This document shows, in pieces, positions 51,355-59,553 of a stretch of DNA of 64,000 bases (positions are counted from its first letter, which is position 1; every line of letters begins with the position of its first letter). The notes below the pieces were generated by a model. It worked only from the letters and a program-made list of their open reading frames with translations, was not told the DNA's origin and searched no databases. The position numbers and the translations under genes are program-made. The stretch lies in the NCBI GenBank assembly GCA_016793325.1, contig JAEUKI010000060.1, forward strand, positions 124,001 through 188,000, given 5' to 3'. This stretch comes from Myxococcales bacterium (lineage in GTDB: Bacteria; Myxococcota_A; Polyangia; Polyangiales; Ga0077539).

Positions 51355-51852
51355 ATGAGCGACGCGAACAAGACCCCTCACTTTCTTCGATTCACACGGG
51401 CGCTGGCGCTCGTCGGATCGCTCGCCACGTTCGGCGCGCAGAGCGCGGGGTGCGCGGCGAGCGTCGCGCCCATGGGCGACGGCGGAGACACGGGCGTTGC
51501 CGACAGCAACACCGTGGCGTGCACGTGTTGTCCATCCGGCGATTTGTCCGGCCGATGCGCGGTCACGACCGGCGGTGGCGGCGGCGCGCCGATCGCCGAC
51601 GCCGGCTTCGCGCCGCGACCTGTGGACTCGGGGGCCGAGCCGCCCGATCCCGACGGAGGTTCGATGGATCGCATCGTCGACGCGGGCGTGATGCCTCCTC
51701 CGCCGCCGTTCGATTCGGGCGTCGCGATCACATACCTCGATCCGCCCGCGGGTTCGCGCTGGTGCACCGCTGCGGATTTGAGCCCGCCGCGTCCGGGTGG
51801 ACCGCAGTGCGCCGTCGCGGGCCCCCTCGCCCCGCCCGAGCTCGACGCGTGA
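51355..51852 (+). CDS. Secreted low-complexity lipoprotein-like protein
   Basis: A 165-residue protein with a signal peptide and a Cys at the end of the hydrophobic region (AQSAGC), suggesting lipidation. The remainder is low-complexity, rich in Asp, Gly and Pro, with CTCCPSG and PPPPPFDSGV. It looks like the linker region of the larger Polyangia lipoproteins without an attached domain. AGAGAGCAAGAGCC before ATG 51355 is a weak ribosome site. It could be real or a truncated remnant; the function is unknown. Confidence 0.5.
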   Translation: MSDANKTPHFLRFTRALALVGSLATFGAQSAGCAASVAPMGDGGDTGVADSNTVACTCCPSGDLSGRCAVTTGGGGGAPIADAGFAPRPVDSGAEPPDPDGGSMDRIVDAGVMPPPPPFDSGVAITYLDPPAGSRWCTAADLSPPRPGGPQCAVAGPLAPPELDA

Positions 51853-51911
51853 CGGTTGTCACGTGACGAAGTAGCCGACACCGCTCGGTCCGTGGCAGAA
51901 CACAGCGACCC

Positions 51912-53159
51912 ATGAATTCGACCGCTTTCTTCGCGCGCCGCGCGACCGCTTCGTCGAGCGCGTGTAGCGCAGCGCTCGCTGCGCTCGTCCTGATGGGCTG
52001 CGGCGCGAAGACAGGGCTCCGCGTGCCGGACGTCGAGACACCTCCGGACGCGACGATCGACACGCCCGACGTGACGGACGTCGCGGATGTGCGCGACGTG
52101 CCCGACGCGATCGACGTGCCGGACGTGCCCGATGTGCAGGTGTGCGTCCCGGGTCGGTTCGACCTCGAGCGGCGCGGCGCGGAGGTGATGTTCGTCATCG
52201 ATCGATCGAACTCGATGGCGTTCTCGCTCGACGGCGCGGTGGGCGTTCCGATGGCGTCGCAGCGCTGGACGATCCTCAACAACTCGCTCGCGCGCGTGCT
52301 GCCCATGTACGACCGCACGGTGTCGTTCGGCGCGAAGTTCTATCCGCAGCCGATCGACCCGGGAAACGCGGACGTCGCCGAGAACTGCACGAGCCGCCCC
52401 GGCATCGACCTCGAGCCCGCGCTCGGCAACGGCCCCTCGCTCCTTCGCTTCTTCACGACGACGCGGCCCGGCGGTGGAACGCCCACGCACGACGGCCTCC
52501 TCCAAGCGAGCACGTACCTGCGATCGCGCACCAACCGCGGCGCCGCGCGCTACATCGTCCTCGCGACGGACGGCGGCCCCAACTGCAACCCGCGCAACCC
52601 CGTTCCTGCGTCGCGCTGCACGTGCACGTCGTCCGATCCGAACGCGTGCCGATCGAACCCCATGATCGGGATCTACAACTGCCTCGACGACCTGCGCACC
52701 GTCGCGCTCGTGCGCGAAATCGCTGCGCCTACGACGCCGGGCACGCAGCCGATCCCCGTGTACGTCGTCGGCCTCGACGGCTCGATGACGATGCGCGCCG
52801 ACTTGTTGGCGGTGCTCGATCAGATGGCCAACGCCGGAGGCCGCCCGCGCCCGATCGTCAACCCTGGCGATCGCGCGTACTACTCCGTGCGAACGCCGGG
52901 TGACCTCGAGCGCGCGTTCGACACCATCGTCGCCCCGCTCGCGCGCTGCGCGTACGTGACGCCGTCGCGCCCGACCAACCCCGACGAGATCGACATCGAA
53001 ATCGACGGCCGTCGCATCGCGCGCGACCCGATGCGCGCCGAAGGGTGGGACTGGACCGATCGCGATTTCGGCGAGATCACGTTCTACGGAATGGCCTGCG
53101 CGCAGGCCTCGGCGGGCAACGTTCGCGTCCGCGCCAGCGTCGGCTGCCGAGATCTCTGA
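51912..53159 (+). CDS. von Willebrand A-domain lipoprotein (tandem copy 1)
   Basis: A 415-residue exported lipoprotein (lipobox LVLMGC). An Asp-Val-Pro repeat linker (DVTDVADVRDVPDAIDV) leads to a VWA domain (about residues 85-370). The MIDAS is present: DRSNS, GGGTPTHDG and ATDGGPN. Cysteine pairs (CTCTSSDPNAC, SNPMIGIYNC) suggest disulfides. A conserved C-terminal block WDWTDRDFGEITFYG follows. It is clearly paralogous to the next gene. VWA lipoproteins usually bind protein ligands through metal; the partner is unknown. Confidence 0.78.
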   Translation: MNSTAFFARRATASSSACSAALAALVLMGCGAKTGLRVPDVETPPDATIDTPDVTDVADVRDVPDAIDVPDVPDVQVCVPGRFDLERRGAEVMFVIDRSNSMAFSLDGAVGVPMASQRWTILNNSLARVLPMYDRTVSFGAKFYPQPIDPGNADVAENCTSRPGIDLEPALGNGPSLLRFFTTTRPGGGTPTHDGLLQASTYLRSRTNRGAARYIVLATDGGPNCNPRNPVPASRCTCTSSDPNACRSNPMIGIYNCLDDLRTVALVREIAAPTTPGTQPIPVYVVGLDGSMTMRADLLAVLDQMANAGGRPRPIVNPGDRAYYSVRTPGDLERAFDTIVAPLARCAYVTPSRPTNPDEIDIEIDGRRIARDPMRAEGWDWTDRDFGEITFYGMACAQASAGNVRVRASVGCRDL

Positions 53160-53311
53160 ACAAGCGCCGTAAGCGGTTTGACGGCGCCGCGGGAGGGAGG
53201 GGCGTTTCGTCCGCGAAAGTGCGTTGATTCTCGCTATTTTTGGCGCGGCACTGCACTTGCTGCACTCGGCCCATCGGGCCCCGCCAGGTCCCGAGCACGG
53301 AGCGCACGACG

Positions 53312-54532
53312 ATGAACCCCAGCGAACTGATCGACCCCGAGACGCGCACACCACGACGGACGCGAGGCGCTTCGCGACGGGCGACGCGCGTGATCGCGGG
53401 AGCCGCGACGTGTCTCGTGCTCGCGGGCACCGGATGCGGCGCCAAGACGGGGCTCGAGATCCCCGACGTCGAGATGGACGCCTCGGATGACGTGCGGACG
53501 GACGTTCCGTTCATTCGCTACGAGGCGTGTGTGCCGGGGAGATTTCCGCTCATTCGTCGATCGGCCGAGGTCACGTTCGTCATCGATCGTTCGGGGTCGA
53601 TGGACGCGCCGCTCGAGGCGAGCTTGGAGGACGCAGGTCGCGCGTTCTCCCGTTGGACGATGCTGCGCGACGCGCTTCGGGCCTCGCTCGTCGGCGAAGT
53701 CGAAGGGCGCTTGAGCATGGGAGCGCTGTTTTTTCCCCGTGTTCCGCTGGTCGAATCGCCGTCGCAAGAAGAGTCCTGCACCGTCAACCCGATCGGGCGC
53801 CCGACGAACATCATCGCGCCGCGGCTCAACAACGCGACCGCCATCCTGCGCGTCTTCGACGAGACCCGCCCCCGCGGAGGGACGCCCACCTTCGCCGCCG
53901 TCACCGCCGCGGGCGAGCCCCTGCTCGAGCTCGCGCGCAGCGACCCCGATCGCTCGAAGGCCCGCTACCTCATCGTCGCGACGGACGGCGGCCCCAACTG
54001 CAACCCCACGATCCCGCCCGAGCAGTGCGTCTGCGCGGTCGAAGACCCGACAGGCCGCGACGTTTGCCGCGAGAACCCCGCGCTCGCGCGTTGGTTCTGC
54101 CTCGATCGCGCCAACGTCGTAAACAAGCTCGAAGAGTACGCGCGCAACGGCCTGTACACGTACGTCATCGGCTTGGACAACCCGAGCGAGCGCCCGATGA
54201 TCGAGACGCTCAACGCGATGGCCGTCGCCGGTCGCCGCGCGAACCCCATCGGGGAGTTTCGCTACTACTCCGTGCGCAGGTCCGACCAGCTCTTCGCGAC
54301 GTTTCGCGACATCGCGACGACGCTCTCGCGCTGCGCGTTCGTGACGCCCTCGCGTCCGGACAACCCCGAGTCGCTCCGCGTGGACGTCGGCGGCTTGGTG
54401 ATCCCGCGAGACCGCGCGCACATCAACGGCTGGGATTGGACCGACGAAGGCTACGGAGAGATCACGCTCTACGGCCGCGCGTGCGATCGCGCCCAAGAGG
54501 CGCCGGTGAGCGCGGTCGTCGGCTGCCGCTGA
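53312..54532 (+). CDS. von Willebrand A-domain lipoprotein (tandem copy 2)
   Basis: A 406-residue paralogue of the preceding protein. They share CGAKTGL after the signal peptide, DRSGS, GGTPTF and ATDGGPNCNP for the MIDAS, and the C-terminal WDWTDEGYGEITLYG. The signal peptide has a long basic n-region and a non-standard lipobox (AGTGC). GGAG about 9 bases before ATG 53312 supports the start over an in-frame codon 72 bases upstream. The pair most likely arose by tandem duplication and then diverged, the linker here being much shorter. Confidence 0.78.
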   Translation: MNPSELIDPETRTPRRTRGASRRATRVIAGAATCLVLAGTGCGAKTGLEIPDVEMDASDDVRTDVPFIRYEACVPGRFPLIRRSAEVTFVIDRSGSMDAPLEASLEDAGRAFSRWTMLRDALRASLVGEVEGRLSMGALFFPRVPLVESPSQEESCTVNPIGRPTNIIAPRLNNATAILRVFDETRPRGGTPTFAAVTAAGEPLLELARSDPDRSKARYLIVATDGGPNCNPTIPPEQCVCAVEDPTGRDVCRENPALARWFCLDRANVVNKLEEYARNGLYTYVIGLDNPSERPMIETLNAMAVAGRRANPIGEFRYYSVRRSDQLFATFRDIATTLSRCAFVTPSRPDNPESLRVDVGGLVIPRDRAHINGWDWTDEGYGEITLYGRACDRAQEAPVSAVVGCR

Positions 54533-54596
54533 GCGACGCTGTGGTACGGTCCCCGTCGCGCGCTGCGAACGCGCGCGAACAAAGGAGTCTCGTGCA

Positions 54597-55010
54597 ATGG
54601 CGTCGGTCGAAGAGGTGCACAAGCGGATCACCGAGGTGCTCGACGAGGCGAAGGTCTCGTACGGCATCAAGGGCGAGCGCATCTACATTCGCCAGGGATC
54701 GGCCGCGGTCTTCATCAAGGTCGAGTCGTGGCTCAACGACCACACGATGGTCGAGCTGCTCTGCCCCGTGCTGAAAGGGATCGATCGGACCTCGGCGCTG
54801 CTCGAGAAGCTCGACGCGCTCAACCGCGGGCTGTTCTTCGGCAAGGCGTACACGCACGACAGCGGCGTGTGGCTCGCCCACAATTTTCTCGGCGATCACC
54901 TCGACCCCGAGGAGCTGCTCGCGGCGCTGGGGCTCGTCGCGCGCGTCGCCGATCGCATCGACGACGAGCTGAAGGGCGAGTTCGGCGGTCAGCGATTCAC
55001 CGACGGCTGA
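54597..55010 (+). CDS. YbjN-domain (T3S-chaperone-fold) protein
   Basis: A 137-residue soluble protein resembling the YbjN family, which has the type III secretion chaperone-like fold. Matching parts are VEEVHKRITEVLDEAKVSYGI, IKVESWLNDHTMVELLCPVLKG and LNRGLFFGKAYTHDSGVWLAHNF. YbjN proteins are regulators or chaperone-like factors of unclear mechanism; a secretion role is not implied. AAAGGAG precedes ATG 54597 at good spacing. The 3' end overlaps the convergent small gene by 14 bp. Confidence 0.72.
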   Translation: MASVEEVHKRITEVLDEAKVSYGIKGERIYIRQGSAAVFIKVESWLNDHTMVELLCPVLKGIDRTSALLEKLDALNRGLFFGKAYTHDSGVWLAHNFLGDHLDPEELLAALGLVARVADRIDDELKGEFGGQRFTDG

Positions 55011-55278
55011 GCGCTTCGCGCAGCTCGCCGAGCGCGACGGTGCTCACTTTGATCGCGAGCTGATTGCTCTCGATCCGCGCGGACGCCGCGTCGTCGTCGG
55101 GGCGGTCCGCTTGCAGGGTGGCGTTTTCGACGAAGAGCTTCGAGCGATGGGACTCGAAGCCCGCTTCGAGCGCGCGCAGCGTCGCTGGGTCCGACGCCGA
55201 TCGCGCCGCGCTCCAGCGCTGCGTGAGTAGATCGAGCTCGCTCGCGTCGAGCGAGTGAGAGAGGGAGATCGCTGCCAT
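54997..55278 (-). CDS. Small helical protein, unknown
   Basis: A 93-residue soluble protein, probably all-helical (SELDLLTQRWSAARSASDPATLRALEAGFESHRSK). It is not recognised. ATG 55278 is preferred over a start seven codons upstream. It lies downstream of the NarL-type regulator on the same strand (52-bp gap) and overlaps the convergent YbjN gene by 14 bp. The balanced charge and lack of low-complexity sequence support a real gene, but the evidence is modest. Confidence 0.45.
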   Translation of the reverse strand: MAAISLSHSLDASELDLLTQRWSAARSASDPATLRALEAGFESHRSKLFVENATLQADRPDDDAASARIESNQLAIKVSTVALGELREALSRR

Positions 55279-55330
55279 GGCGGCCCGAGCGTAGCGCAAC
55301 GCAACGGCAGAGGCGCGACAGCGAGCAGAA

Positions 55331-56050
55331 CTACAGCAGCAGCCACCCCATGCGCGCGGCGCGAACGACGGCTTCGGTGCGGCTCTGCACGCCGAGCTTC
55401 GCCATGAGCGCGTTGACGTGAAACTTCACCGTGTGGTCGCTGATCCCGAGGCGCGCGGCGATCTCTTTGTTCGCGAGGCCCTCGGCGAGCAGCTGAAGGA
55501 CCTCGGCTTCGCGCGGCGTGAGGGCGTCGGAGCGCGCGCTCGCGGGGGCGCGCTCGGGCTCGTGGGTCCACGGCTCGCCGAGGGCGGGATCGATCGCGAC
55601 GAGCCCATCGGACACGGCGCGAACGGCGGCGCGAAGGACCCGCGCGCTCGCCTCGCGACGAACGACGCCGCGGGCTCCGTGCGAGAGCGCCGAGCGCGCC
55701 TCGCCCGTGTCCCTCACCATCGCCACAACGGGAACGACCGTGACCCCGACGGCCGCTTCGCCTCCCGCGCTCGGAGCTCCTGCGCCCGTGCTCACCTCGC
55801 CGTCGACGAGGAGCACGTCCACCGCGAGATCTCCGCGCTGGAGCACGTCTGCGAGCGCTCCGCCTTGCGCGACGACCTCGACGCCGTCGGGTTCGGCGAC
55901 GAGCGCGCCGAGCCCTGCGCGCGCGAGCGGGTCTTCGGACACGACCGCGACGCGAACGATCGGAAGCGCGACAGCGACGGGCGATGCGAGCACCGTCGAG
56001 TTGTCGGGCGACAGCGGCGCGGCGTCAATCCCGAGCCAGCGCCCGTTCAA
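55331..56050 (-). CDS. NarL/LuxR-type response regulator with atypical receiver
   Basis: A 239-residue regulator. The receiver (about residues 32-140) keeps the acidic pair (SED, 39-40) and the likely phosphoacceptor Asp83 (VLLVDGEV). It lacks the usual Thr/Ser after beta-4 (VPVVAMVRD), and the conserved beta-5 Lys appears to be Arg (GARGVVRRE). The LuxR helix-turn-helix is intact (LTPREAEVLQLLAEGLANKEIAARLGISDHTVKFHVN, from about 177). The start overlaps the stop of the FHA-GGDEF gene by 4 bp, with no histidine kinase nearby. Control may therefore be independent of phosphorylation. Confidence 0.85.
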   Translation of the reverse strand: MNGRWLGIDAAPLSPDNSTVLASPVAVALPIVRVAVVSEDPLARAGLGALVAEPDGVEVVAQGGALADVLQRGDLAVDVLLVDGEVSTGAGAPSAGGEAAVGVTVVPVVAMVRDTGEARSALSHGARGVVRREASARVLRAAVRAVSDGLVAIDPALGEPWTHEPERAPASARSDALTPREAEVLQLLAEGLANKEIAARLGISDHTVKFHVNALMAKLGVQSRTEAVVRAARMGWLLL

Positions 56051-56994
56051 TAGAGCACGCGATTTCGACCGCCGTGCTTGGCGTCGTAGAGCTTCTCGTC
56101 CGCGGCCTTGATGAAGTCTTCGGCGCTCGTCGTGAACTCGGTCGCGACCGCGACGCCCATCGAGACCGTCACGGGCAAGCGCACGCCGTCGAACACGAAC
56201 GGGTGCTTCTCGATCTCGCGACGGATCGCCTCGGCGACCTTCGCCGCCGCCGTGAGCTCGGTCTCGGGCATGAGCAGCGAGAACTCTTCGCCGCCGTAGC
56301 GCGCGAAGATGACGCCGTCGTTGATCATTCGCTTGACCAACGCCGCGGTCTCTTTGAGCACGTGATCGCCCGCGAGGTGGCCGTAGTTGTCGTTGATGCC
56401 TTTGAACTTATCGAGGTCGAACATCACGAGCGACAGCGGCCGCCGATAGCGACGCGCGCGCTGCAGCTCGGTCTCGAGGTGCTCGGTCAGGTAGCGACGG
56501 TTGTGCGCGCGGGTCAATCCGTCGGTCACCATCAGCTCGCCGATGGTCTGGATGAACTCGGCTTCGACGTCGGTACCCGAGAGGTACTTGAAGATCGTGT
56601 CGCCGACTTTGATGTGATCGCCGCGGCGGAGCGCAGCGGACTTGATCGGCTCGTCGTTGACGTACGTCCCGTTCGTCGAGTCGTTGTCCGCGATCCACCA
56701 GACCTCTCCGCGTCGCTCGAAGCGCGCGTGCTTTCGCGAGCACGTCTCGCTGTCGAGCACGATCGCGTTGTCCGCCCCACGCCCCACGGTGGAAACAGCG
56801 CCGTTTGGATCGAGCACGAACCTTCGTCCGAGCTGATTCACGTCGCGCGAGTAGATGATGACGAGGCAGTCGTTACCGTTGTCCTTCGGCTTGTTCGCCG
56901 AAGGGTTGTAGCGGATCACGTGGGTGCGCGCCTGCCAGTCGTTGCCGTCGTCCGAGCTGCCGCTCATCGCGGAAAGCGTCCCGGATTCGACCAT
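56047..56994 (-). CDS. FHA-GGDEF diguanylate cyclase
   Basis: A 315-residue cytoplasmic protein: an FHA domain (about residues 60-140; GRGADN, CSRKHARFE, DSTNGTYVN) joined to a GGDEF domain (about 150-312). The catalytic motif is GGEEF (234-238), which is active in other diguanylate cyclases. The inhibitory I-site RxxD is absent: positions 225 and 228 are Asn and Val. c-di-GMP synthesis should therefore not be product-inhibited and is probably switched by phosphothreonine binding to the FHA. It is co-translated with the NarL-type regulator and lies next to the kinase at 57085. Confidence 0.9.
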   Translation of the reverse strand: MVESGTLSAMSGSSDDGNDWQARTHVIRYNPSANKPKDNGNDCLVIIYSRDVNQLGRRFVLDPNGAVSTVGRGADNAIVLDSETCSRKHARFERRGEVWWIADNDSTNGTYVNDEPIKSAALRRGDHIKVGDTIFKYLSGTDVEAEFIQTIGELMVTDGLTRAHNRRYLTEHLETELQRARRYRRPLSLVMFDLDKFKGINDNYGHLAGDHVLKETAALVKRMINDGVIFARYGGEEFSLLMPETELTAAAKVAEAIRREIEKHPFVFDGVRLPVTVSMGVAVATEFTTSAEDFIKAADEKLYDAKHGGRNRVLY

Positions 56995-57084
56995 GGTTCG
57001 TCAAGCCAGACGCGCTGTTGGGTCGCATTCTGTTTGCGCAACGGCCGTGTGCGATGGCTCCCGACGTCGGTGGCGAACCGCTCG

Positions 57085-59517
57085 TCATGCCGCGTCAGGT
57101 GGGGCTTCACGGGATGTTTGCTCGGCGGGTTGGGAAGGTTGGGAAGGCTGGGAAGGCTGTGTTGGTTGAGACGGCTCGCTCGGCGTGGTCGAGGGATTCG
57201 TCGGTTCGCGCGGGGACTCGACGCCGCTGTCTCGCGGAGGGTCGGGCGTCGAGGTCGCTCCACTGTCGACTTCGCGAGGCGGATTGCTCGTCGTTGCGTC
57301 ATCGGCCACCGCAGCGACACCGGCGTCCTCTGGGGTCGATCGCGGCGGCGACGCGTCTTCGATCGACACGCTCGTCGAGCTCGCGGCGTCGCGCGCGGGT
57401 GGCTCGGCGCTCGTCGCCGTGGAGGCGTCGGGGGTCGATTCGATCGGCGTCGGATCGGGAGGAGGACGCACGCAGGTAAACAGCCACGCTTGCCCGGCGC
57501 CCGCCGCGAAGCGCTGAACGCGCGTTTGCCATCGGCCCTCGCCCGTGCATTGAACGGTCGGCAGCGCGCGGAGCACCTCGGGGTCCATCGCGGCGCGACC
57601 TGCGTACTCGTGCGTCGACGAGTCCGAGAGGACGTCCGTCGTGCAGAGCGTGACCTCGCGATCGAGCGCTCCTCCGTGGGCGACGACGCGAACGCCGCGC
57701 GCGGAGGCCACGCAGAGCACCGAGCTCGTCGCCGCGCTCGACGCGTCGCGCCCGGCGTCGGCGCTCGGGCCGCGCGCGGGGTTCGTGATGACGGCGATCG
57801 CGTTTCGTCCGCGAAACGCACGAGGAAGCGCGCCGACGTCGAGCGGCGTCGTGGGCGCGGTGTCGAGCGAGACGCCCGGATCGACCACGCCCGTGTCGTA
57901 GAGAACCCCGGTGTCCGTGGGGACGTCGCTCGCGGCGTCGACGCGAACGCCGCTGTCTGCCTGCGCGCGAGGGGCTGTCCCGCTCACGAAGAACGAGCGC
58001 AGCGCGATCGCGCCGATGGCCACCGTCGCGAGCGCGAACGCCGCGACGAACGCAGGCGACGCGTGTCGACGCTCTTCGGGCTTCTCTTCGCGAACGTCGC
58101 TCTCGTCGCCCCACGCGTCGGGGTTCTTCTCGCTCTTGGTGCTCGCCATGAGCGTCGGCGCGGTGTCGACCGCGGACGCTCCGTCGAACGTGTCGAGCGG
58201 CTCGATCACGATCGGCCCCGAGCCCGTCGCCCGTCCGCTCTGGACCGAGAGGAGCGACGGCGGCGCGAGCGATTGTCGCGGGGTGATTCCCAGCGACTCG
58301 AGCTCTTTGGCGAGCGCGTCGAGCGAGCGTTGGTACTCACCCGCGAGCGCCGAGAGCTCGTCGCTCATCTGACGCATGCGGGCCTCGTGCGCGGACTCGC
58401 CCTCGCCTCGCTCGCTCGGCTTGGCGGACAAGAGCGTCGACCACGCGAGCGCCTTGTTCTGGAGGTCCGAGAACGCGCCGGCGAAATAGCGATCGAGCAC
58501 CTTGGCTTCGGTCTCGTCGATCGACGGTCGCCTCGCGCGAACGGACTTCGGCGGCGACGACAATCGAAGCTCGATCACCGCGAACGCCGCGGGCGACGGG
58601 TCGATGTCGTCGATGTCCCAAGGGAGCGAGAGCGCGAGCAGCTCGTAGAGGCACACGATCGCGGCGTGGACGTCGCTCGCGGGCGACGGACGCGCTGCAA
58701 AGTGTCCCGGAGGCGCGTAGCCGGGCGTTCCGCCGGTCTGGCGCAGGACGAACGTCTCTCGACCGATGAGCGCCGCTTCGTCGTCGATCGCCGCGCGCCC
58801 CGCGGTCGCGACGCCGAAGTCGAGCAGCGTCACCGAAGGGTCCGTCGGATCGCCGTCGTCTACGAAGACGTTGGTGGGCTTGATGTCCGAGTGAACGAAG
58901 CCCGAGGGCGCGCCCGGCTCGTGGATCGCGTGCACGCGCCGCAGCTGTCCGAGCAGCTTTCGCGTCGCGCGAATCGCGCGGTGAACGTCGGGCGGCTCGC
59001 TCTTTCGCCGAGCCTCTTCGTCGACGAGCGCGCCCCACGATCGACCGCGCGCCATCTCCATGCGCAGCCCGAGCGCGCCGTCATCGAGCCGGACCAGGGC
59101 GATGAATCGCGCGACCGACACGCCGTGCCGCTGCGCGGCCTCTTGCTTTGCGGCCTCGTTGCGCAAGAGCCCCGTGAGCCACCGCGTCGCAGCGTCGTCG
59201 TGCGGCGAGGCGCTCGGGATGCTCTGCCCGCCGCTCGCTCGGGTGCCGCCGCTCTTCGGTCGCGCGACGAGCTTGAGCGCGTAGCTCTGTTGGCTCTGCT
59301 CACCGAGGACGCGCACGCCGAGCACTTGCCCCATCGCGCCGGCGCCGATGCGCCGCGTGACCTCGTAGCGCTCGGTCACCGGGTGCGCAGGATCCAGGGC
59401 GAATCCCGCGGCGAACACGACCGTGGCCGAGAGCTGAACCCCGGGCTCGATCGCGGACCAATGCGTCGCGCCCGAGGACGGAGCGCTCTGTGGGCGCGTG
59501 GGCTCGGGCTCGTCCAT
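57085..59517 (-). CDS. Large membrane Ser/Thr kinase with atypical motifs
   Basis: An 810-residue protein. The kinase domain (about residues 50-400) has GAGAMGQV (58-65), the ALKL lysine (82), DFG (233-235) and HSDIKPTN (209-216), where the usual HRD arginine is Ser. The APE motif reads APP (268-270). A long insertion follows the beta-3 lysine. Loss of the HRD arginine suggests activation without activation-loop phosphorylation. A helix at about 488-510 is followed by an exterior region with paired cysteines and a Pro/Ser/Thr/Gln-rich tail with QPS repeats. The FHA-GGDEF and NarL-type genes lie downstream on the same strand after a 90-bp gap. Confidence 0.82.
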   Translation of the reverse strand: MDEPEPTRPQSAPSSGATHWSAIEPGVQLSATVVFAAGFALDPAHPVTERYEVTRRIGAGAMGQVLGVRVLGEQSQQSYALKLVARPKSGGTRASGGQSIPSASPHDDAATRWLTGLLRNEAAKQEAAQRHGVSVARFIALVRLDDGALGLRMEMARGRSWGALVDEEARRKSEPPDVHRAIRATRKLLGQLRRVHAIHEPGAPSGFVHSDIKPTNVFVDDGDPTDPSVTLLDFGVATAGRAAIDDEAALIGRETFVLRQTGGTPGYAPPGHFAARPSPASDVHAAIVCLYELLALSLPWDIDDIDPSPAAFAVIELRLSSPPKSVRARRPSIDETEAKVLDRYFAGAFSDLQNKALAWSTLLSAKPSERGEGESAHEARMRQMSDELSALAGEYQRSLDALAKELESLGITPRQSLAPPSLLSVQSGRATGSGPIVIEPLDTFDGASAVDTAPTLMASTKSEKNPDAWGDESDVREEKPEERRHASPAFVAAFALATVAIGAIALRSFFVSGTAPRAQADSGVRVDAASDVPTDTGVLYDTGVVDPGVSLDTAPTTPLDVGALPRAFRGRNAIAVITNPARGPSADAGRDASSAATSSVLCVASARGVRVVAHGGALDREVTLCTTDVLSDSSTHEYAGRAAMDPEVLRALPTVQCTGEGRWQTRVQRFAAGAGQAWLFTCVRPPPDPTPIESTPDASTATSAEPPARDAASSTSVSIEDASPPRSTPEDAGVAAVADDATTSNPPREVDSGATSTPDPPRDSGVESPREPTNPSTTPSEPSQPTQPSQPSQPSQPAEQTSREAPPDAA
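57132..57158 (-). repeat. 9-bp tandem repeat encoding Gln-Pro-Ser
   Basis: Three tandem 9-bp units (GGGAAGGTT, GGGAAGGCT, GGGAAGGCT on the plus strand) encode repeated Gln-Pro-Ser in the C-terminal tail of the kinase. It is likely to vary in copy number between strains by slippage. Confidence 0.7.
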
Positions 59518-59553
59518 GGGGCGTAGTACGAACTTACCCCAACGGAGCTTCGG

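Noticed and set aside
57132..57158. Tandem GGGAAGG repeats as a regulatory or CRISPR-like array
   Set aside because: They are in frame and encode Gln-Pro-Ser repeats in the kinase tail.
55984..59526. Plus-strand open frame of over 1100 codons
   Set aside because: Antisense to the NarL regulator, FHA-GGDEF protein and second kinase; no recognisable domain.
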